A DNA stretch of 64,000 bases from Limosilactobacillus avistercoris (GTDB lineage: Bacteria; Bacillota; Bacilli; Lactobacillales; Lactobacillaceae). The translations under genes were made by a program, and so were the position numbers. Below, one piece after another: positions 38,828-47,761 of this stretch. The DNA lies in the NCBI RefSeq assembly GCF_014836425.1, contig NZ_JACSQW010000002.1:1-64000 (forward strand), given 5' to 3'. How positions within the stretch are numbered: the first letter of the stretch is position 1; each line of letters begins with the position of its first letter. A model generated the notes under the pieces. That model ran no database searches. It saw only the letters and a program-made list of their open reading frames with translations, and had not been told where the DNA came from.

Positions 38828-41308
38828 ATGGCAGAAGAAATTAACCTATTTGAGGCGCCAGAAGAGCCATCTTTTTTTATTGGCCAGGTTCAATCAGACA
38901 TATTTGATAGTCCTGATTCTTTTTATAAGGTTCTTTTGGTATCGGTAGAAGATGCTAACTTTGACTGGAAAGAAAGCGAAATAACGGTTACGGGAAGCTT
39001 TGGTGATTTACGTGATGACCAAACATATCGATTTGAGGGAAAACTAGTCGATCACCCGAAATATGGACGCCAATTTCAGGCCAGTTCATATCATGCCAAC
39101 CAGCCAACGAGTAAAGAAGGAATCATTAACTTTCTCTCTGGGAAACAGTTTCCTGGAGTGGGAAAAAAGACTGCAGAAAAAATTGTCGATCATTTAGGGG
39201 TTCAAGCAATTGATAAAATTAATGCTGATCCACATGTCTTGGATGGTTTAAAGCTACGTGAAGCAGTACGAACCAGTCTTGTAGAAAATCTCAATGCTAA
39301 CCAGGGAATGGATCAAATTATTATTGGATTAAACGATCTTGGCTTTGGGAGTAACCTAAGTAGCGCAATTTTTGATCGGTATGGAGACGAGACTCTCCAT
39401 GTTATTAGTGAAAATCCCTACCAGCTTGTTCAAGATATTGACGGAATTAGTTTTAAACGTGCAGATCAAGTTGCAATTAAAATGGGGATCCCTTCGGATG
39501 ACGAGCGGCGAATCTCGGCTGCCATTATTCAATCGATTGATGATTTAACAATGGCAAGTGGTGACACCTATACAAGCGCTAAGCCATTACTTCAGGAAAG
39601 TATGCGGTTGCTTGCTGAGGGTAGTGGGGAACCAATCTCGACAGCCAAAGTAACCCAGCAGATTGTAACGATGGAAAAAGAGGGTGCCATTCAATACGAA
39701 GAGAAACGGATTTATCCAGCAAGCCTTTATAAAGCTGAGTGGCAAATTGCTGAAAACTTACATCGCCTTTTCCAGAAACAGGACAATTCAAAAAATGAAC
39801 AACAAGTTGCAACTATTTTAGAAAAGTTGCCGATTAAGACAGGAATCAAATATGATGATATTCAAATTGAGGCAATTAAAACTGCACTGACATCTAAAGT
39901 AATGCTTCTTACTGGGGGACCAGGAACAGGAAAAACGACGATTATTAAGGGTGTCGTGGAAGCTTTTGCTGAAATGCATGATATTACCCTTGATCCTAAT
40001 CAATACAAGGAAAAGGCATTTCCAATTTTATTAGCTGCTCCAACGGGGCGTGCGGCAAAGCGCATGAGTGAAGCTACTGACTTGCCAGCCAGCACAATTC
40101 ACCGGTTATTGGGGTTAAATGGTCGTGAAATGCCGACTGAGTTAAATGCAAAGGATCTTGAAGGCTCATTATTAATTGTTGATGAAATGTCGATGGTTGA
40201 TACGTTACTATTTAAAGTCCTAGTTCAGTCGATCCCAACGTCAATGCACGTTATTTTTGTTGGTGATAAGGATCAATTACCGTCAGTTGGGCCTGGTCAG
40301 GTATTTCATGACTTGTTGGAGTTTGCTGATTTACCACGGATCGAATTGAAAAAGATTCACCGACAGGCAGATGATTCAACAATTATTCCGTTAGCCCATG
40401 CTATTCGGGAAGGAAAAATTCCTAGTGATTTGACAGTTAAGATGGCGGATCGGTCATTTATTGCGTGTCATTCACAACAGGTTCCAGGAGTTGTAAAACA
40501 AATTATTGAGATGAGCCAAAAACGTGGCTATGACGCAAATGATCTTCAAATTCTTGCTCCAATGTACCGCGGAGCAGCGGGGGTTGATCGTCTTAATGAT
40601 CTTTCACAGACGGTATATAATCCGGCAACTTCTAGTAAACAGGAAATCGAATTTCGTGGTCAGATTTTCCGGGTTGGCGATAAAGTCCTACAATTAGTTA
40701 ATAGTCCAGAAAATAACGTTTTTAATGGTGATATTGGACGGATTGTCTCAATTGAAAATGGTAGAACTAAGGGGAAAAAGAATGCGACGATGACAATTGA
40801 CTTTGACGGGAACGAGGTTAATTATGGTCGGCTGGAATGGTCACAGATTCGGTTAGCTTATAGTATTTCAATTCATAAGTCTCAGGGGAGCCAATTTAAA
40901 ATTGTGATTTTGCCCCTTGTACGCGAATTCGGGCGGATGCTCCAACGCAATCTTTTGTATACTGCAATTACCCGGGCTGCGGATAAATTAATTATGCTTG
41001 GTGAGACTTACGCGTTTGTGACTGCGATTAACAACCAGTCTGTTAACCGGCAGACTAGTTTATTGAAACGATTAACAGATGTTTGGAACCACCATGGAGA
41101 ATTAAAATCACCTCTTGAACAGGGAACTGAAGATCAATTTGAGCTTAATAAAACTAAAGAACATGATCATGAACAACAAGGGTCAGTGAAATTACCCGAA
41201 ACTGGTAACGTGAAGGAAGCAGTTCTTACGCCCGTCTTAGTTAAAGCAGGGACAATTGATCCAATGATCGGAATGGATGGAATAAGACCAACCGATTTTA
41301 AAAAATAG
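38828..41308 (+). CDS. recD2: RecD2-type DNA helicase
   Basis: An 826-residue SF1B 5'-3' helicase that works without RecBC. An N-terminal OB-like domain and helix-hairpin-helix region (GKQFPGVGKKTAEKIV near residue 98) precede the motor with Walker A LLTGGPGTGKTTI near 361, DEMSMVD near 454, and the UvrD-like C-terminal box YSISIHKSQGSQF near 678. Characterised RecD2 proteins act in DNA repair and fork maintenance. ATG 38828 is used; an ATG nine bases earlier sits too close to gaaagg. Confidence 0.95.
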   Translation: MAEEINLFEAPEEPSFFIGQVQSDIFDSPDSFYKVLLVSVEDANFDWKESEITVTGSFGDLRDDQTYRFEGKLVDHPKYGRQFQASSYHANQPTSKEGIINFLSGKQFPGVGKKTAEKIVDHLGVQAIDKINADPHVLDGLKLREAVRTSLVENLNANQGMDQIIIGLNDLGFGSNLSSAIFDRYGDETLHVISENPYQLVQDIDGISFKRADQVAIKMGIPSDDERRISAAIIQSIDDLTMASGDTYTSAKPLLQESMRLLAEGSGEPISTAKVTQQIVTMEKEGAIQYEEKRIYPASLYKAEWQIAENLHRLFQKQDNSKNEQQVATILEKLPIKTGIKYDDIQIEAIKTALTSKVMLLTGGPGTGKTTIIKGVVEAFAEMHDITLDPNQYKEKAFPILLAAPTGRAAKRMSEATDLPASTIHRLLGLNGREMPTELNAKDLEGSLLIVDEMSMVDTLLFKVLVQSIPTSMHVIFVGDKDQLPSVGPGQVFHDLLEFADLPRIELKKIHRQADDSTIIPLAHAIREGKIPSDLTVKMADRSFIACHSQQVPGVVKQIIEMSQKRGYDANDLQILAPMYRGAAGVDRLNDLSQTVYNPATSSKQEIEFRGQIFRVGDKVLQLVNSPENNVFNGDIGRIVSIENGRTKGKKNATMTIDFDGNEVNYGRLEWSQIRLAYSISIHKSQGSQFKIVILPLVREFGRMLQRNLLYTAITRAADKLIMLGETYAFVTAINNQSVNRQTSLLKRLTDVWNHHGELKSPLEQGTEDQFELNKTKEHDHEQQGSVKLPETGNVKEAVLTPVLVKAGTIDPMIGMDGIRPTDFKK

Positions 41309-41314
41309 TTCAGC

Positions 41315-41343
41315 TTGCACCGGATAGAAAAACTTGCGATAAT
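41315..41343 (+). promoter_or_regulatory. prs promoter
   Basis: TTGCAC (41315-41320) and GATAAT (41338-41343) with 17-base spacing, about 35 bases before the prs ATG. Confidence 0.65.
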
Positions 41344-41381
41344 AACAGTGTATTGTTGATTTTATCTTGAGGAGAATAACA

Positions 41382-42353
41382 ATGACTGAAATAAAAGATG
41401 CGAAAAATGTTCGCTTATTTGCCCTGAACTCTAACGAACCACTAGCTAAAAGTGTCGCTGATAAAATTGGTTTACCTCTTAGCAAGGCTTCAATTAGTCA
41501 CTTCGCTGATGGGGAGATCAAAGTGACGATTGATGAAAGTGTTCGTGGTTGTGAAACCTACGTAATTCAATCGGTTTCCGATCCAGTTAATACTAACTTG
41601 ATGGAATTGTTAATTATGGTTGATGCCTTACGTCGGGCAAGCGCTAAAAAGATTAATGTTGTGATGCCGTATTATGGTTATGCACGGCAAGATCGGAAAG
41701 CACGAAGTCGGGAACCAATTACCGCAAAATTAATTGCTAACTTGCTTGAAATGGATAAAATTGATCGTCTAATTACGATTGACTTGCATGCTGCTCAAGT
41801 TCAAGGTTTCTTTGATATTCCAGTCGATCATTTACAGGCAACTCAATTGTTTGCAAAGTATGTCGAAGAACGGGAACTTGGCGATGATATTGTCGTGGTT
41901 TCACCTGATCATGCAGGGGTTAGTTTAGCACGGCGATTTGCAGAAGAAATTAAGGCGCCAATTGCGATTGTTGATAATCGGAATGATGAAGTTCGGGAAC
42001 GAACTGATCAAGAAGTTCCTGAATATGTTATTGGTGATGTTAAAGATAAGGTTGCAATTATCGTTGATGATATTGTTGATACTGGGGTTCGGATGAACCT
42101 CTCTGCACGGGCATTACAGAAATTTGGCGCAAAGAAGATTTATGGAATTGCAACTCATGCTGTCTTATCCGGAAATGCTCCTCAAGTGCTAGAAGAATCA
42201 CCACTTGAAGAAATGTGGGTTACAGACACAATTAATTTGCCTGCTGAAAAAGAATTTAAGAAGCTCCGTCGTCTTTCTGTTGCCGAACTCTTAAAGGAAG
42301 CAATAGTACGGGTCCACAATCACCAATCAATTCGTGAATTATTTAAGCATTAG
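41382..42353 (+). CDS. prs: ribose-phosphate pyrophosphokinase
   Basis: A 323-residue PRPP synthase making PRPP from ribose 5-phosphate and ATP for nucleotide, His and Trp synthesis. The ATP-loop stretch YYGYARQDRKARSREPIT is near residue 97 and the PRPP-binding loop VAIIVDDIVDTGV near 222. ATG follows tgaggag. It has its own promoter and terminator. Many lactobacilli carry two prs genes; which one this is cannot be told here. Confidence 0.95.
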   Translation: MTEIKDAKNVRLFALNSNEPLAKSVADKIGLPLSKASISHFADGEIKVTIDESVRGCETYVIQSVSDPVNTNLMELLIMVDALRRASAKKINVVMPYYGYARQDRKARSREPITAKLIANLLEMDKIDRLITIDLHAAQVQGFFDIPVDHLQATQLFAKYVEERELGDDIVVVSPDHAGVSLARRFAEEIKAPIAIVDNRNDEVRERTDQEVPEYVIGDVKDKVAIIVDDIVDTGVRMNLSARALQKFGAKKIYGIATHAVLSGNAPQVLEESPLEEMWVTDTINLPAEKEFKKLRRLSVAELLKEAIVRVHNHQSIRELFKH

Positions 42354-42411
42354 AATAAATTAGGGAGACGACTAGTAAGTTCTTAGAGCTAGTGTGTCGT
42401 CCTAAAAGGCT

Positions 42412-42461
42412 AAAAAAGAGGTCGCCAGTATTCAGACTATTGAATACCGGTGACCTTTTAA
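42412..42461 (+). terminator. terminator of prs
   Basis: Stem aaaaagaggtcgccagtattca with its imperfect complement tgaataccggtgacctttta. It lies between convergent prs and the Spx-like gene and may serve both. Confidence 0.85.
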
Positions 42462-42503
42462 TATGTATAAGATTATGATAATTGCATAATTAAGCCATTT
42501 TGA

Positions 42504-42929
42504 TTAGAAAGGAAATGCAAAATGGTTTGTTTGGAGATTTTGTTTCAATAATAAGTCCGCAAGTTCATCTTTGCGTTCTTGTTGTGAAATGAAAATGCCC
42601 ATTTTTTCTTGATCGAAACCTGTTACTAACTTGTTTTCATCACAGATAATCGGATTTTTCAAAACGTGGGGATTCTTCTGAATCGTTCTTACAAGTCGAT
42701 TAATTGTTAAGTTTTCAGAAGTTAACTTGAGAGCTTTTGTATCTCGAGAACGACTGGAAATTAAGTCAGCAGTTCCGTTAATTGATTTACTCAGCAAGTT
42801 AAAAATCTCTGCTTGAGTTAATGGTTGCTTTTCAATATTCCGTTCATTTACAGATAATCGGTGAGCGGTAAGCCATTTAACTGCTTTTCGTTTTGAAGGA
42901 TCGTTAGTGTGATAGTATATCCAAATCAT
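42504..42929 (-). CDS. Spx/ArsC-family regulator lacking both redox cysteines
   Basis: A 141-residue paralogue of Spx. It aligns to Spx (1717-2118) without gaps over the first 20 residues: C10 becomes D10 and C13 becomes K13. It contains one other cysteine only (IICDENK near residue 97). G53 and R61, equivalent to residues that contact the RNA polymerase alpha subunit, are kept (INGTADLISSRSR). So it may still bind polymerase but cannot form the disulfide switch. ATG follows agaaggaag. It is monocistronic, divergent from the LysM gene. It could be constitutive, an Spx competitor, or respond to another signal. Confidence 0.83.
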   Translation of the reverse strand: MIWIYYHTNDPSKRKAVKWLTAHRLSVNERNIEKQPLTQAEIFNLLSKSINGTADLISSRSRDTKALKLTSENLTINRLVRTIQKNPHVLKNPIICDENKLVTGFDQEKMGIFISQQERKDELADLLLKQNLQTNHFAFPF

Positions 42930-43197
42930 GCAATCACTTCCTTCTATAACTATTTTTATTTTATCAATGAAATGAGATTGGCAGTTTGAATTTACTATTG
43001 TCTTTAATAAAACTTAAGCAAAATAACCTTTTTGTAACATTTATCACATTATTTTGCTTTAATAAAAAAATAAAATCTTTAAAAATATTAAAATTAGTAC
43101 AAGAATTTCTAAAAAAATGATATGGTTAAAGAGATTTAAAGTTAAATACTAAGTAATTAGCAATTATTTTTCGTTTATTTTGAGAGGATGTTTCTGT

Positions 43198-44589
43198 ATG
43201 GTAAAAAAGGTACATAAGTATAGTTCATCAAAAAGATTAGTTGCTGGGACGGTAGGTGCATTAAGTGTTTTTGCTTTAACTGCCCAAGTAAACAATACTG
43301 TTGAAGCAAAGGCTAAGAATAATAATGCAGGCACTGAACAACCTGAATCAATGAGTTCTTCAGCAAGTGCTATTCGGAACGATAATCAGTTGTCATTGGC
43401 TCCAATGGTATCTTCATCATCTGCAGCTAAGTCAGCTTCAACTACACATAACGGTACTTATGTGGTTAAAAGTGGTGATACTTTAAGCGAACTAGCTGTT
43501 CACTTTAATGTTACCCTTAATGACCTTGTTTCCTGGAACCATATTCAGAATCCAAACCTGATTTACGTTGGTCAACAGCTATTAGTTGAAGGAAAGGGTG
43601 CTAACTCAGCAACAACCCAATCAAGTACAGTAAGTGCTCAACCTCAATCCTACACTGTAGCTGAAAATGGTGCTCAACAGGATCAAGCACAGCAAACTGC
43701 ACCAGCTCAACAAGCTGTTTCACAACAAGTAACGCCTGTATATCAACAAGGGACCTACCAACAAGCAACAGCTGTTAACCCGACTGCAACTGCTTACACG
43801 AGTGACGCAAATGCAGCAGCTTATAACTCAGCAGTTGTTAGTCAGCAAGGTTCAACGGTTGCGGTTGCAAGTCAGCAAGTCGCTAGCCAACAAGCAGTAG
43901 CTGTTAACTCTACGGCAACCGCTTACACAAGTGATGCAAATGCAGCGGCTTATAATTCAACAGCTGTTACTAGTCAACAAAGTTCAGTGGCTCCTGTCAC
44001 TAATAACCAACAGACAAGTCAAGCTTCAGCAGTTAATACTAGTCAAGAAGTAACTGCAAATAGTAGTACTGCTTCACAACAACCTGCTGTTCAACAAGTG
44101 GCATATACCCAGAACCAAACTTCTAACAGTTCTGCTACTGTTCAAACGCAATCACAGCCACAACAACAAAGCCAGGTAGCTTCACAACAGCCTCAAACTA
44201 CTACTCAAAATAACGTTGATTTACATTCAGGTTCAGTGGTAAGTTTGGCAAGCAAGATTGCTAATTCAAATAGCGTTCCATATGAATGGGGTGGTAATTC
44301 ATTAAGTGGAATGGATTGTTCAGGCTTTGTTCAATATGTATATGCAAACGCTGAGGGTAAGCAATTACCACATAACACCGTTGCAATGGAAAGTTATGTA
44401 GATCAAAAGCCGGTTAGCCAAGCCCAATCAGGCGACCTTCTTTTCTGGGGTAACCATGGAAGTACATACCATGTTGGTATTTACATGGGGAACAACCAAT
44501 ATGCTGCTGCCGCTAAGCCAGGAACCAATGTGGCTGTATATAACTTAAGTCCTTACTTCACGCCAAGTTTTGCTGGTACAGTTAAGTAA
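43198..44589 (+). CDS. secreted LysM and NlpC/P60 peptidoglycan hydrolase
   Basis: A 463-residue secreted enzyme. An N-terminal signal peptide (basic MVKKVHKYSSSKR, hydrophobic core about 15-35, AxA-type end near VEAKA) leads to one LysM (about 86-130, YVVKSGDTLSELAVHF) and a 200-residue Q/S/A/T-rich linker with a repeated 43-residue unit. The C-terminal NlpC/P60 domain has C374 (DCSGF) and H425 (YHVGIY), typical of a gamma-D-Glu-diaminoacid endopeptidase. ATG is chosen with gagagg; the frame opens at a TTG 18 bases earlier. Single gene with its own terminator. Confidence 0.93.
   Translation: MVKKVHKYSSSKRLVAGTVGALSVFALTAQVNNTVEAKAKNNNAGTEQPESMSSSASAIRNDNQLSLAPMVSSSSAAKSASTTHNGTYVVKSGDTLSELAVHFNVTLNDLVSWNHIQNPNLIYVGQQLLVEGKGANSATTQSSTVSAQPQSYTVAENGAQQDQAQQTAPAQQAVSQQVTPVYQQGTYQQATAVNPTATAYTSDANAAAYNSAVVSQQGSTVAVASQQVASQQAVAVNSTATAYTSDANAAAYNSTAVTSQQSSVAPVTNNQQTSQASAVNTSQEVTANSSTASQQPAVQQVAYTQNQTSNSSATVQTQSQPQQQSQVASQQPQTTTQNNVDLHSGSVVSLASKIANSNSVPYEWGGNSLSGMDCSGFVQYVYANAEGKQLPHNTVAMESYVDQKPVSQAQSGDLLFWGNHGSTYHVGIYMGNNQYAAAAKPGTNVAVYNLSPYFTPSFAGTVK
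43771..43986. repeat. tandem 129-base repeat in the LysM-P60 linker
   Basis: The segment starting gctgttaac at 43771 recurs at 43900, a 129-base (43-codon) step. Both copies encode a TATAYTSDANAAAYNS core. Third-position differences between copies show they have diverged at the DNA level while keeping the peptide. Confidence 0.8.
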
Positions 44590-44604
44590 GATTAATTATA
44601 GTAG

Positions 44605-44642
44605 TAAAAAAAAGAAACCAGGTTTTGCCTAGTTTCTTTTTT
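44605..44642 (+). terminator. terminator of the LysM-P60 gene
   Basis: Stem aaaagaaaccagg with cctagtttctttt, a small bulge, then a T run. Confidence 0.85.
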
Positions 44643-44671
44643 GCTTATTAAGCTGATAAGGAGAACAATAT

Positions 44672-45115
44672 ATGACCTTTTATACAGAGGACTATTTTTT
44701 ACACCAGCAACAGTTTAATAGTGTTATTAACTATGCAGTAATTTTAGTTTTAATCATTTTAGTGTTAATTAATTCATTTCGCTACCTTCACCACCAGTTA
44801 CAGACTCGCTACCGTGATCTAGGAATTATCTTCTTCTTGCTTTTACTAATTTTTGCGGGCCTTCAAATTACCAATTTAGAAAAGAGTTACTCTCAACAAT
44901 CCCAATCATTACAAATGCGTCCATTTATTCGTGCGGTTGCTAGAGACCATAATATTAGTTCAGATAAAGTGGTGGTTAATTCAACAACATTAACTGACGG
45001 AATTATTGTTCGCTTTAATAAAAAAGATTATCGAGTAAATTTAAGCCCTAATGGGGACAATTATACTCTTACTCGCGCTCACGTTGTCGATCATCGTGTG
45101 ATTATTGAAAAGTAG
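44672..45115 (+). CDS. DUF3290 membrane protein
   Basis: A 147-residue protein with two membrane helices (about 17-36 and 48-64) and a C-terminal soluble domain (about 85-147). Sequence and pairing with a downstream DUF421 gene match DUF3290. ATG follows ataaggag. Twelve bases separate it from the next gene, so the two form an operon. Function unknown. Confidence 0.82.
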   Translation: MTFYTEDYFLHQQQFNSVINYAVILVLIILVLINSFRYLHHQLQTRYRDLGIIFFLLLLIFAGLQITNLEKSYSQQSQSLQMRPFIRAVARDHNISSDKVVVNSTTLTDGIIVRFNKKDYRVNLSPNGDNYTLTRAHVVDHRVIIEK

Positions 45116-45127
45116 GGGGATAAAGTT

Positions 45128-45763
45128 ATGGATTATGGTTTAATCACGATCAAGTTTGTTTTAGGGATGGTTTGTCTAATTTTCCAAATTAACATTTTGG
45201 GAAAGGGAAACTTAGCACCGACCTCTGCAATTGACCAGGTACAGAATTATGTCTTTGGGGGAATAATCGGTGGCATTATTTATAACCAAGATATTACTGT
45301 ATTACAGTTTGTGATGGTTTTACTAATTTGGACGCTTATTGTATTTGTTGTTAAATATGCTAAGGAACATAATGTGCTTATTCAAAACATTATTGATGGA
45401 CAACCGCGTTTACTGATTAAAAATGGTCAGGTCCTTGTTGGCAATTGTATGCGAGCTGGAATGACAGCTAACGAGTTAATGTTCCGCTTGCGAAGTCACG
45501 GAATTTATGAAATTTCAAAAGTTAAGAGTGGAATTTTAGAACAGAATGGACAACTAGTGGTAATTGAAAATAATGAAGAAAATGTTCGCTTTCCCTTGAT
45601 CAATGGTGACCAAATTAATAGTGATGTTCTTGAATTGATCCATCATGATAAGGAATGGCTTGAACAGCAGGTCAATGATGCCGGCTTTAGTAGTGTTAAT
45701 GATATTTATCTTGGTGAATATATCCATGGTAAATTACACTTGGTCGGTTATCCAAAGAACTAG
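45128..45763 (+). CDS. DUF421 (YetF family) membrane protein
   Basis: A 211-residue protein with three membrane helices (about 5-22, 40-56 and 60-80) and a cytoplasmic YetF-type domain (IIDGQPRLLIKNGQVLVGNC near residue 95; GMTANELMFRLRSHGI near 118). Related Bacillus YetF/YdfS proteins are spore or membrane proteins of unclear role. It probably acts with the DUF3290 protein. Confidence 0.85.
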   Translation: MDYGLITIKFVLGMVCLIFQINILGKGNLAPTSAIDQVQNYVFGGIIGGIIYNQDITVLQFVMVLLIWTLIVFVVKYAKEHNVLIQNIIDGQPRLLIKNGQVLVGNCMRAGMTANELMFRLRSHGIYEISKVKSGILEQNGQLVVIENNEENVRFPLINGDQINSDVLELIHHDKEWLEQQVNDAGFSSVNDIYLGEYIHGKLHLVGYPKN

Positions 45764-45780
45764 TCAATGTAAAGAATATA

Positions 45781-45826
45781 AAAAAGTTCCCAAGCTCGGT
45801 AAACCGAACTTGGGAACTTTTTTTAC
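45781..45826 (+). terminator. convergent terminator between the DUF421 and lipid kinase genes
   Basis: Stem aaaaagttcccaag with cttgggaacttttt and a 14-base loop with its own ctcggt/accgaa pairing. T and A runs flank it on both sides. Confidence 0.93.
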
Positions 45827-45832
45827 ACTAAC

Positions 45833-46765
45833 TTATTTCAATGGGGCCTGCCAAAATTGATAATGACTAGTGTTAACTGTTAGATCATAAAAACGATTTC
45901 CCATGTTTTCGCCATCAATTTGGCCAAATTCTAAAGAAGTCGTGGAATAGTGAAGCTTCTTTGCGTGAAATCGATGAGCGAATCGTGATTCAGCTAGTTT
46001 ACCCCGTGCAAGCTGAATCACTTCCCAAAGAGTAAGAAGCCAATTTTTTTGTTCAGCGATCACCACATTAATAGCATCTTCACCAACATTTGCGGACCGA
46101 TCAATTTGGAAGCCGCCCCCAAGATAAGGATGGTTAGTTGCTACCACGATAAAAGCTTTAGGAAAAATATAATGATGGTTTTGTTCCTGAAGAGTTAGCT
46201 GGAAAGGTTGTTGGTCATATATGACACCAAAAGCCTTACTTAAGTAGGAAAGACTCCCTAATCGGATCTTATTTAACCTTTTCTTCGTACTAGATGAGTT
46301 AGTCCGGCTAACGATTGCGGCATCAAAACCGATTCCAATATTGTTTAAGAAGAAGCCTTCTTCTTTTTTGATTGATTCAAAATAATGACCAATTGTAATG
46401 GTTCGTGCTTCTGTGGTAGAGATAATTTGTTGAAGAGCCTTTTCGGGATTTAATGAAATTCCGTAGCCACGTGCAAAATCATTACCAGTACCAGTAGGAA
46501 TGTATGATAAGGGAAGGGGTACTCCAGCTTTTATTAAGCCATTAAGAACGTTATGCAGAGTGCCGTCCCCACCAATTACGATTACAACGGTATTTTTATT
46601 AGAGTTTGCGGAAATCTTTTTTGCCAAAAATGCTTCGTGTTTAGCGTAGCTAGTTTGATGGAGGGAATAATCTAACTGTCCTTCAATGGTGGGACGGAGA
46701 ATGTTCCAAGTCTTTTGAGCTTTCCCATTTCCTGCAGTCGGATTTAGGATTATCTCGTAATGCAT
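45833..46765 (-). CDS. dagK: diacylglycerol kinase family lipid kinase
   Basis: A 310-residue soluble lipid kinase of the DagK/YegS family, phosphorylating diacylglycerol or a related lipid. It starts MHYEIILNPTAGNGKA, has VIGGDGTLHNVL near residue 62, PTGTGNDFARG near 86 and GIGFDAAIV near 138. The start ATG 46765 follows agggaggt; the frame opens 27 bases earlier without a site. A terminator separates it from rpoY upstream, so it likely has its own promoter. Confidence 0.92.
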   Translation of the reverse strand: MHYEIILNPTAGNGKAQKTWNILRPTIEGQLDYSLHQTSYAKHEAFLAKKISANSNKNTVVIVIGGDGTLHNVLNGLIKAGVPLPLSYIPTGTGNDFARGYGISLNPEKALQQIISTTEARTITIGHYFESIKKEEGFFLNNIGIGFDAAIVSRTNSSSTKKRLNKIRLGSLSYLSKAFGVIYDQQPFQLTLQEQNHHYIFPKAFIVVATNHPYLGGGFQIDRSANVGEDAINVVIAEQKNWLLTLWEVIQLARGKLAESRFAHRFHAKKLHYSTTSLEFGQIDGENMGNRFYDLTVNTSHYQFWQAPLK

Positions 46766-46787
46766 AATTAGACCTCCCTTAATATCA

Positions 46788-46828
46788 AGCAAAAGACAGC
46801 CGAGAGAATTGAATTCCCGACTGTCTTA
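46788..46828 (-). terminator. terminator of rpoY
   Basis: On the minus strand, stem aagacagtcggga with tctcggctgtctt (one mismatch), followed by tt-gctt. It falls just before the dagK binding site. Confidence 0.75.
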
Positions 46829-46836
46829 ATTAGCAA

Positions 46837-47049
46837 TTAGAATTTAGTAATCTTAAAGTTTGGATTTTGCTTTTCGTATTCCAAAACTTTATCGTCTAAT
46901 TGCTCAACGAATTCGATGTTGTAGTCAGTATTTTCTTCAACCAGTAGTAAAGCTTGAGCTTCTGAGTCAGCTTCAATGTACAATGATTGAGTATTTTCAC
47001 GAACCGGTCGCTTAGTTGCATCGGGTTGGTAGTATACCTTAAAAGTCAT
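46837..47049 (-). CDS. rpoY: RNA polymerase subunit epsilon
   Basis: A 70-residue small RNA polymerase subunit of Firmicutes (Bacillus YkzG). The pattern VYYQPDATKRPVRENTQSLY near the start, then YNIEFVEQL near residue 43 and YEKQNPNFKITKF at the end, fits from memory. The start ATG has aaggag. In Bacillus and many others it precedes rnjA; here dagK follows instead, so the usual neighbour has moved. Confidence 0.9.
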   Translation of the reverse strand: MTFKVYYQPDATKRPVRENTQSLYIEADSEAQALLLVEENTDYNIEFVEQLDDKVLEYEKQNPNFKITKF

Positions 47050-47184
47050 ACTGTAAAATGCTCCTTATTATTTAATTTAAACTTTAGTTACTTAAATTAT
47101 TTTAGCACATCTAATCAATTGTGTTACTTAAAATTGGAAAATGGTATGATTAAGTTAAATATAATTAAGAAATGGGATGAGCCT

Positions 47185-47658
47185 ATGTCATTTTTTTGGC
47201 TAGTTCTTTTGGCGGTTATCGCTGTAATCATTATTTATGTTGTTGTTCATCGCTTACTGATTAATCACGCAACTTTAATATTGAAAAACCAAGCCCAGTC
47301 AGTAACTAATGAGGCGGTAAATAATTGTCTTGGTCAATTAAGTGGTCAAACATTTAATCTTTCTTCTGAGATTGTTGCAGATGTTTGGGGGAAAGGTGTT
47401 CTTGCTTTTGAGTTTCATTTTAATCCAGCAAAATACCACTTAACAAAGGATCAACTTAATAGGAATATTCTTGAACAAAAGCTAACTGAGTATGCAAAAA
47501 AGAATAAAGTTCAGGCGTATAAAGAAAATTCGACCGTATTTAAGGTAACTGATTGGTGGACTTATGAAAATATCTTGCATATTGATGTTGCTTATGTTTT
47601 AAATGAAGCAACTCGTGAATACATTGCAGATTTACGGCGTCTAGATCAGCATAAATAA
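47185..47658 (+). CDS. membrane-anchored protein of unknown function
   Basis: A 157-residue protein with one N-terminal membrane helix (about 3-24, FFWLVLLAVIAVIIIYVVV) and a soluble alpha/beta domain with two Trp-rich spots (ADVWGKGVLAFEF near residue 65; TDWWTYENI near 127). ATG follows gggatgag. An extended -10 TGgTATGAT at 47143-47151 may drive it. It is divergent from rpoY and convergent with def. I recognise no family. Confidence 0.7.
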   Translation: MSFFWLVLLAVIAVIIIYVVVHRLLINHATLILKNQAQSVTNEAVNNCLGQLSGQTFNLSSEIVADVWGKGVLAFEFHFNPAKYHLTKDQLNRNILEQKLTEYAKKNKVQAYKENSTVFKVTDWWTYENILHIDVAYVLNEATREYIADLRRLDQHK

Positions 47659-47726
47659 GCGGGACTTTGGGAAACGTCTTTTATTATTCTTTGTGGTTAA
47701 ACTTTTACAGTATTTAAAAAGCAAAA

Positions 47727-47757
47727 AGGGGTCGGTGAAATTTCACCGACCTCTTTA
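47727..47757 (-). terminator. terminator of def, possibly bidirectional
   Basis: Perfect self-complementary stem ggtcggtgaaatttcaccgacc with A/T runs on both flanks, between convergent genes. Confidence 0.9.
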
Positions 47758-47761
47758 TTTT

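Noticed and set aside
43771-43986. CRISPR or other array in the repeated region
   Set aside because: The units are in frame, lie in one coding region and differ at silent sites.
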